Source: Papaver somniferum
Lineage: Eukaryota > Streptophyta > Magnoliopsida > Ranunculales > Papaveraceae
Length of the DNA stretch: 64,000 nt
Assembly: GCF_003573695.1 (NCBI RefSeq)
Contig: NC_039364.1
Coordinates: 237,502,777-237,566,776, forward strand
Direction: 5' to 3'
Part shown: one piece after another, positions 58,275-64,000 of the stretch
Position numbering within the stretch: position 1 is the first letter of the stretch
Layout: the number at the start of each line of letters is the position of its first letter
The notes under the pieces: model-generated
The model's input: the letters and a program-made list of their open reading frames with translations, nothing else
Database searches by the model: none
Told to the model about the DNA's origin: nothing
Program-made: the position numbers and the translations under genes

Positions 58275-59204
58275 GATGGGTTCAATCAAAAGAGAAAAGA
58301 AAAGATACTGTCAGTGGATTGAATTAAAGTAGGTTAGAGCAGGAGGAGGTTGAAGTTCAAAATGAAAGTAGGTTACACTTATTTACGTATTATGTTTGTT
58401 TTGTTATGATGATGATGACTACTACAGTAGTACTACTTACAACTGAGTCGAAAGAGTCTTGAGTAGGTTTATTCAGTTCTCAGACCATTTAATTCCGTGG
58501 ATGTTCCGTTGAGAGATCTTCCTAGTACGGTTTAGAGTATCCATGAGCCAATAAGTATCTAATCCAAGCAGTTTAAACAGAAGCGGGGCGACTTAAATCT
58601 CATTTTGGTTAACATATATCATCCAAAAAAAAACAAACTTACAAATAACCTTAAGCCCAATCAATATAGGCTATCGATTAACTGTAGCGAAATCCAATTA
58701 CTATGGTCTTCTGTGTCGCTTAAGTATAGTGATATCTTTTAGCTATAATTAAAAATGCATCAGATCTGATCCGGATAGTAGAGAAGAGAAATCACACGGA
58801 TACTCAGTTTTGGATGAAAAATCTACGTACGGAAACTCAATTTCCATGTGATAATCGATGAGTATCCGTTTATGGGTTTTACTATTTTACACTAAAAAGG
58901 AAATTTGATGAGTATCCATTTCTGGGTTTTACTATTTTATTACTACGGTAGTGAAAAGGAGAATTTTCTTGAGTAGGTTTATTCAGTTCTCGGGCCTTTT
59001 ATATCTCCTTTCTTCCCTCTAAGTTATCTTTTAACCTATACAAATATTCCAACTGAGAAATTTGGAAAGAAAAAATAAAACAGATGTTCAATTTCTGTTT
59101 GGCACTATTTATACGGACATCGAGCTTCTATAGAGTGTAGCTAAGGGATGGCACAAAACTATAGTGAGGTTTCCCTGAGATCCTTTTTCCTTTGCTTTAA
59201 ATAA

Positions 59205-60034
59205 GAAGGCTATTATTGGGGCGTCACATTCCATTAGAGGAGCGTCACCTAATAGGACAAAAACGGGTCACCCATAAGTAATATCAAAAACCCGTTATCT
59301 AAAATAATTTTGTAATGACTAAACAACCCTTATTTAGTTAATTTTAATTTAATTTAATTAGATAAAAATTAAATTAATGAATTTTGTTGTATACTTGATG
59401 AATTTTAGGACAAAGTTTTTGTGGGAAGAAAACTGGCCGTAAAATAAACTTCTATGGTTGGAAATAATCCAAACCTCGACGTAAAATCACTTCTACGGTT
59501 GGAAATAATCCAAACCTGGACGTAAAATCACTTCTACAGTTGGAAGTAAAAGATAACTAGACATAAAATCAAATTCTTCGGTTGGAATTAAAAAGAACCT
59601 GGACGTAAAATGAGCTTTTACGGTTGGAACTAATTCAAACCTGGACGTAAAACTACATGCAAATAAAATTATACGGTTGGAATTAATCCAAACCTGGACG
59701 TAAAATCACTTCTACGGTTGGAATTAAAAGAAAAATGGACGTAAAATCGGATTCTACGGTTGAAATTAAAAGAAAACTGGACGTAAAATGAGCTTTTACG
59801 GTTGGAACTAATCCAAACCTGGACGTAAAACTACATGCGAATAAAATTCTACGGTTGGAATTAATCCAAACCTGGACGTAAAATCACTTGTACGATTTTT
59901 AAGTTTTTATTTTAGTTAAAAGGTAATCTAGACATTTTGTATATGTGTTAGGATATCCCATAACCATTTTTTTGGACATTAAGAATCCAAGTGAAACCCG
60001 TCTATTGAAGTGTGACGCCCTAATAATAGCCTTC
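59205..60034. mobile_element. MITE (MULE- or hAT-like) with internal minisatellite
   Basis: Long terminal repeats GAAGGCTATTATTGGGGCGT / inverse of GAAGGCTATTATTAGGGCGT, with a perfect 8-bp target duplication TTAAATAA (59197-59204 and 60035-60042). No ORF. Confidence 0.88.
59427..59893. repeat. Minisatellite of about 40-bp units inside the MITE
   Basis: About 12 degenerate copies of CCTGGACGTAAAATCACTTC / TACGGTTGGAATTAATCC-type text. A higher-order block (GAGCTTTTACGG ... ACTACATGCRAATAAAATT) is itself duplicated. Confidence 0.88.
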
Positions 60035-60058
60035 TTAAATAAGCTACAACTAAGGAAA

Positions 60059-60168
60059 ATCCATCACCACAACTCTTGACATACCATAACGGGTGCAGGT
60101 ATCCAACGGATTAATCCATCACCACAACGCTTGGCATACCATAACGGGTGCAGATATCCAACGGATTT
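60059..60168. repeat. Tandem duplication, 2 x 55 bp
   Basis: ATCCATCACCACAACKCTTG ... ATATCCAACGGATT occurs twice in direct tandem with few changes. Confidence 0.9.
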
Positions 60169-60522
60169 TTGGGCAAGCACCCCGAGACTGCCTCGAATCT
60201 GAAGTTTTTAAATGTTTTTGTCGCTAGATCTTTTGAGTCGGTTAATGAGGTCCACTTCAGCAAGTTAGACACATCAACAAAATGAAAATGGGAATGGCTT
60301 GGGACTCTAAACGAATGGGCTTGGTTTTGGGCTGATACAAGTAAGAAGTTGTACCAAGGTCTATGGGTACATTATTTAGAATGATTTTTTAGGGGTCATG
60401 GTTTTTTTGGGGACCATGCTCTTATTAGGCCATCTTCCCTATAATTATAAGAGGTGTCCTAGAACATTGAAATGACTAACATACCCTTAATCTAATTTAA
60501 TTTAAAACCAACACAATAACCA

Positions 60523-60795
60523 CCTCTCTCTCTCTATATATATATATATAACCACCACCTCTTCCCACCACCGCCGATTACCACCACCACCACCACCAAC
60601 CACCGATTATCACCACCACCACCAACCACCGATTACCACCACCACCATCACCCACCACCGCCGATTACCAGCACCAGCACCACCAACCACCAATTACCAC
60701 CACCGCCGATTATCACCACGACCACCTCCAATTATCACCACCAACAACCACCGATTACCACCACCTCCGATTACCACCACCACCACTATATATAT
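60523..60795. repeat. CT/TA microsatellite and CACCGATTACCACC minisatellite
   Basis: (CT)n(TA)n at 60523-60551 and a TA run at 60785-60796 flank about eight degenerate CACCGATTACCACCACCACC units. Apparent Pro/Thr-rich frames are repeat artefacts. Confidence 0.9.
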
Positions 60796-60929
60796 AGCTT
60801 AATTTAAAATATTAACAAAGATATTCTCACAAACCCATTACTTGTCATTCGTTTTTGGTTGAATAAATGAGAACTAATAATCAAAAGGAGTTGAAAATGG
60901 AAGTTGCAGAGAGGTTTAATGGAGTTTTT

Positions 60930-61490
60930 TTTCAGTAAAAAGTTCGGTTATCACAAATTATTTTTTCCTTAACCGAACTCAAAGTTCGGTTTATTCGCAA
61001 AAAATACTTTTAACCGAACTCCTTGTATTAGAACAATACAAGTCCATAAATTCGGTTCGTTCACAAAATTATTAAGTTTTCTTTGTAACCGAACTCTACC
61101 TATAAGCCCAGTTCGGTTGATTCGCAAAATATGTTGAAGTTTGCGAACCAACCGAACTTCTAACACTAGGTTACTTTTAACCTGAAGTTCGGTTGGGAAC
61201 TTGGTTGCGTTGAAGTTTGCGAACTAACCGAACACACAAGATGTACTCAAATAAATTGTCAATTTCAAAGTTAGGTTACCTATAATTTTATCCTAGGTAA
61301 CCGAACATTGCACTGTACGACCAAAACCTCCATTAACGAGCGAGTTCGGTAACCTGTGTGTTTGGAAAACGTAACCGAACTACACTTTCAGGTGTGTTCG
61401 GTTACATGTTCTTGACATATGGTAACCGAACTACACTTTCAGATGTGTTCGGTTACATGTTGTTGACATATGGTTAACCGAACTGGCCCA
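60930..61490. repeat. Inverted GTTCGGTT/AACCGAAC box array
   Basis: About 20 boxes alternate in orientation at 20-50 base spacing, the counterpart of the arrays in the FAR1-type MULE. Confidence 0.88.
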
Positions 61491-61923
61491 AATTTACATA
61501 AAAAATTTCATTTTTTTGAAAGTTTGGAGCAATTCAACCAACATTATCTAAGTTTGAAGCGTACCTGGGTACCCAAATACCCTTCCTCCGGTTGTGGTTG
61601 GTAAAATCCATCGTTTTTCATGTTTTCCTTCTTCATCTTCTCTAACTTTACTCTCTCAATAATTCTACTTTTTAAAAAAAAAAAACTCATCTGATTTTTT
61701 AATCTCACTAATTATCTTTAACTTAATCATCTCACTAATCATTACACTAACTATTATTAACACTAGCTAATCATCACCCAAAATTAATCAGGAGGGTAAT
61801 TTAGGTATTAATATAAATATCTAGATAAGGGGTGACCTAGATTTACTTCTAATGTCTTTACCCAAAATAAAACCATGGTCCCCAAAGAAAAATCATGGTC
61901 CCCAAAAAATCGTTCATTATTTA

Positions 61924-62205
61924 TATGTCCCTACTTTTGACACCCAATAAATATATCTTTATACAATAATAAATATGTCCCTACTTTTTAATAACCTTAT
62001 CTATTTAATATTAAATTACCTTAATACCCTCACCCATATAATATTTTTCTTTATTTCAAAATGGAACAAATTTCTTTCTCTACCACTTCACCACCACCAC
62101 TAGCACCACCAACATTCAACTACCATTCCACCACCACCGTTCAACAACCACCACCTACCAACCGCCACCACCACTCCTTCACCACCACCATTACACCACC
62201 AATAG
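61924..62205. other. Spacer with CCA-rich tract
   Basis: CCACCA-rich simple sequence at about 62085-62200. A frame at 62061-62279 follows this repeat and is not a gene. Confidence 0.6.
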
Positions 62206-64000
62206 TATTAGAGCATTGCTCGGTCGAACTCGCATGCGTTGCTATCTCAAGCATATTTGTCAATATTAGTGATTACTAGCCTATTAGAGCTAAGGTCTTG
62301 GATTAGGATAGAAAGTGTAGTTGAGCTCAAGACTCCATGACGATCATCATACAAGACGAAGGACTAGTCAAGGAACTGGTGGATCTTCATTGACTAAAAG
62401 GTATGTGGATACTTGAACTTATCTGTCACTCAAAAGTTTATTTACTCTATCTCCTACTCTTGAGACAAAAGTCTTTTTGATATATAGACTTTCATTATAC
62501 ACATTTGTTATTTCGAGCCGAGTTTATCTCGCCTATCTATTTCTCGAAATGTGTGTTGGTAAGCTTTCGCTTTAGCCAAATTCATCTTTACCAAGTGACG
62601 AAAGTCATGTTACGTTTCAATCACTTTGAAAATTGCTCTGACGAAAAATGGTCTATGAATAACGGCTATATAACGTTCTCTGAGAATGTTTCAATGATTG
62701 AAATGAGAGTTTAGATTACATAACCATTGGTGGATATAAGCATTGTTGTGGAAACACATATATGCATAAGTCCTATTCTTTGAACCAAAGTTTGCGAACT
62801 TTGTTGATCAAGAGAAATGGAAGTGGCGTGAGCCAAGTCCGCGAACTTGCGGAACTTCTCGTCCCGAGATTTTCTGCTGGAGTTTGTGTACTCCTTCCAT
62901 GATCTTAAGTCCGCGAACCCAGTCCGCGAACTTGAGCAGGTTATATCTAAAGTCGGTTGTTCTTGAACTAATGTTTAAATAAACTAAGGAATGCTTTTGC
63001 AAACCGTGGCTATAAAGTTCATGAACCGATTCGAGTGAATCAAACTGATTTTGCTTGAATTGTGTCTTGTGTAGTTACATAAGATTTCCTTGCAATTGAA
63101 TAACTCTCTAACTAGTTCATTTGAGTCATTTGAACTAGTTATGGTGAAGAAGAATAAGGTTGATATGAGAGAAATCATATGGCTAACCATTTGGTTGACT
63201 TGTTGAACCAACAAATGTTAATGTTTGGGTACGATTCACAAAGCCAAAATTGGACATTTCATTTGTGTGTGACAAGCTAAATTTTCGAACTAACGGCTGA
63301 GAAGTATTAGCTTGAATCTAATCAGTTTTTCATCTAACGGTGAATGTTGAATGCTTTGTTACTAAGCTAACATTGATTGCAAACCCTGATTTGAAAGTGT
63401 ATATAAGGGAGAACTCTAGCAACTGGAAACCTAATCCCCACACATTCTGCGTGATACTAGTTGTGCTAAGCTAGAGTCGATTCTACTTTAACCTTTGGTT
63501 TATTCTTCTAAACCAGGTTAACGACTTAAAGACTTCATTGGGATTGTGAAGCCAGACCGATACTACTTTTATCGTAGTTGTTGATATGATCTTGATGTTT
63601 CTTTCGTCCGAGTACAATTGTAATAATTGGCTTGAGATTTCTATCTCCGATAGTCAAGATAAAAATTAATCACAAACAAACTTCGTATCATCGTTTGTGA
63701 TTCCGCAATATCTTTTTTCGCTGCGTCGATTAAGATTATTGTGAGGTGATTGATAATACTAAGATGTTCTTCGGGAATATAAGTCTGGTATTATTGATTG
63801 GTTCCTGTTCACCTTGATTTATCAAAAGACGGAACAAAACTCGTAGGTATATTCGTGGGAGACGGATTTATCTATTATCATAGACTTTTCTGTGTGATAT
63901 AGATTTGTTTATTACAGTCTTCGGCTTTGGGTCGTAGCAACTCTTAGTTGTGGGTTAGATTATCTAAGGGAATCAAGTGCACAGTATCCTGCTGGGATCA
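62206..64000 (+). mobile_element. Copia-type LTR, running off the window
   Basis: Homologous at its start to the solo LTR at 52747 (TTAGAGCAYTGCTCGGTCGA ... TGTAGTTGAGCTCAAGACTC). It contains TCCGCGAAC repeats (62837-62930). The later text resembles the pre-junction region of long Copia LTRs. No ORF. The 3' border lies beyond base 64000. Confidence 0.65.

Larger units (their letters stand above)
56100..60378. repeat. Segmental duplication, right copy (expanded by insertions)
   Basis: Homologue of 48830-50560, enlarged by a hAT (57581-58274), a MITE with minisatellite (59205-60034) and unique AT-rich sequence at 58560-59200. No gene is seen. Confidence 0.78.
60379..61915. mobile_element. Non-autonomous MULE-like element with TTCGGTT boxes, copy 2
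   Basis: Ends GAATGATTTTTTAGGGG and the inverse of GAACGATTTTTTGGGGACCA, with a perfect 8-bp target duplication ATTATTTA (60371-60378 and 61916-61923). The interior has a CT/TA microsatellite, an ACC-rich minisatellite and about 20 GTTCGGTT/AACCGAAC boxes. No transposase. Confidence 0.82.

Noticed and set aside
60552..60790. Proline/threonine-rich protein, extensin-like
   Set aside because: All frames are equally repetitive; it is a CACC-type minisatellite inside a transposon.
1..64000. tRNA genes
   Set aside because: No stretch with a full cloverleaf and GGTTCGAATCC-type T-loop was found by eye on either strand; a tRNA scan would settle it.

Overview
The window is flowering-plant nuclear DNA. 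It is AT-rich, has short introns, holds one intact gene among densely nested transposable elements (TEs), and carries plant-specific families: Athila/Tat-type Ty3-gypsy, FAR1-type Mutator (MULE), CACTA, Cassandra and pogo/Emigrant-type MITEs. A eudicot, possibly a basal one such as a poppy relative, is my guess; the species cannot be fixed from sequence alone.

Layout. 1-4619: a long Copia-type LTR with an intact non-autonomous hAT (2734-4591, 8-bp target duplication) inserted near its 3' tip; an inverted repeat (4620-4817) follows at once. 5074-26418: one full-length but dead L1-type LINE on the + strand with a 15-bp target duplication. It is split by two Ty3-gypsy elements on the - strand: 6652-13982 (duplication TTGAG) and 15197-23512 (duplication GTGGG). 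Neither carries reverse transcriptase or integrase. The second also carries a pogo-like MITE in its upstream LTR. 26434-29480: no recognisable gene, some old duplications. 29488-30195: an array of palindromic GCATAAC/GTTATGC boxes.

About 30630-41450: a degenerate FAR1-type MULE. Its transposase exon holds a solo LTR, its left flank a Helitron-like element, and its right end a 4-kb CACTA (37029-40996) that carries a fragment of a ribosomal protein L13a gene. 41460-46090: intergenic. 46143-47795 (-): the one intact cellular gene, a four-exon bHLH transcription factor of the bHLH137/BEE/CIB type.

48140-64000: a TE-filled region containing a diverged segmental duplication (about 48830-50560 and 56100-60378). 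It also holds three copies of a short hAT family, two MULE-like elements with inverted TTCGGYT boxes, a degraded gypsy LTR and gag with a Cassandra (5S-derived) solo LTR and a Copia solo LTR nested in it, a MITE with a 12-unit minisatellite, and a Copia LTR running off the right edge.

Apart from the bHLH gene, every coding segment is TE-derived and mostly broken. The most informative parts are the nesting order, which target-site duplications and empty sites support, and the repeated sequence architectures shared between elements: TTCGGYT boxes, a conserved C-terminal ORF in the two gypsy elements, and LTR-tip hairpins.
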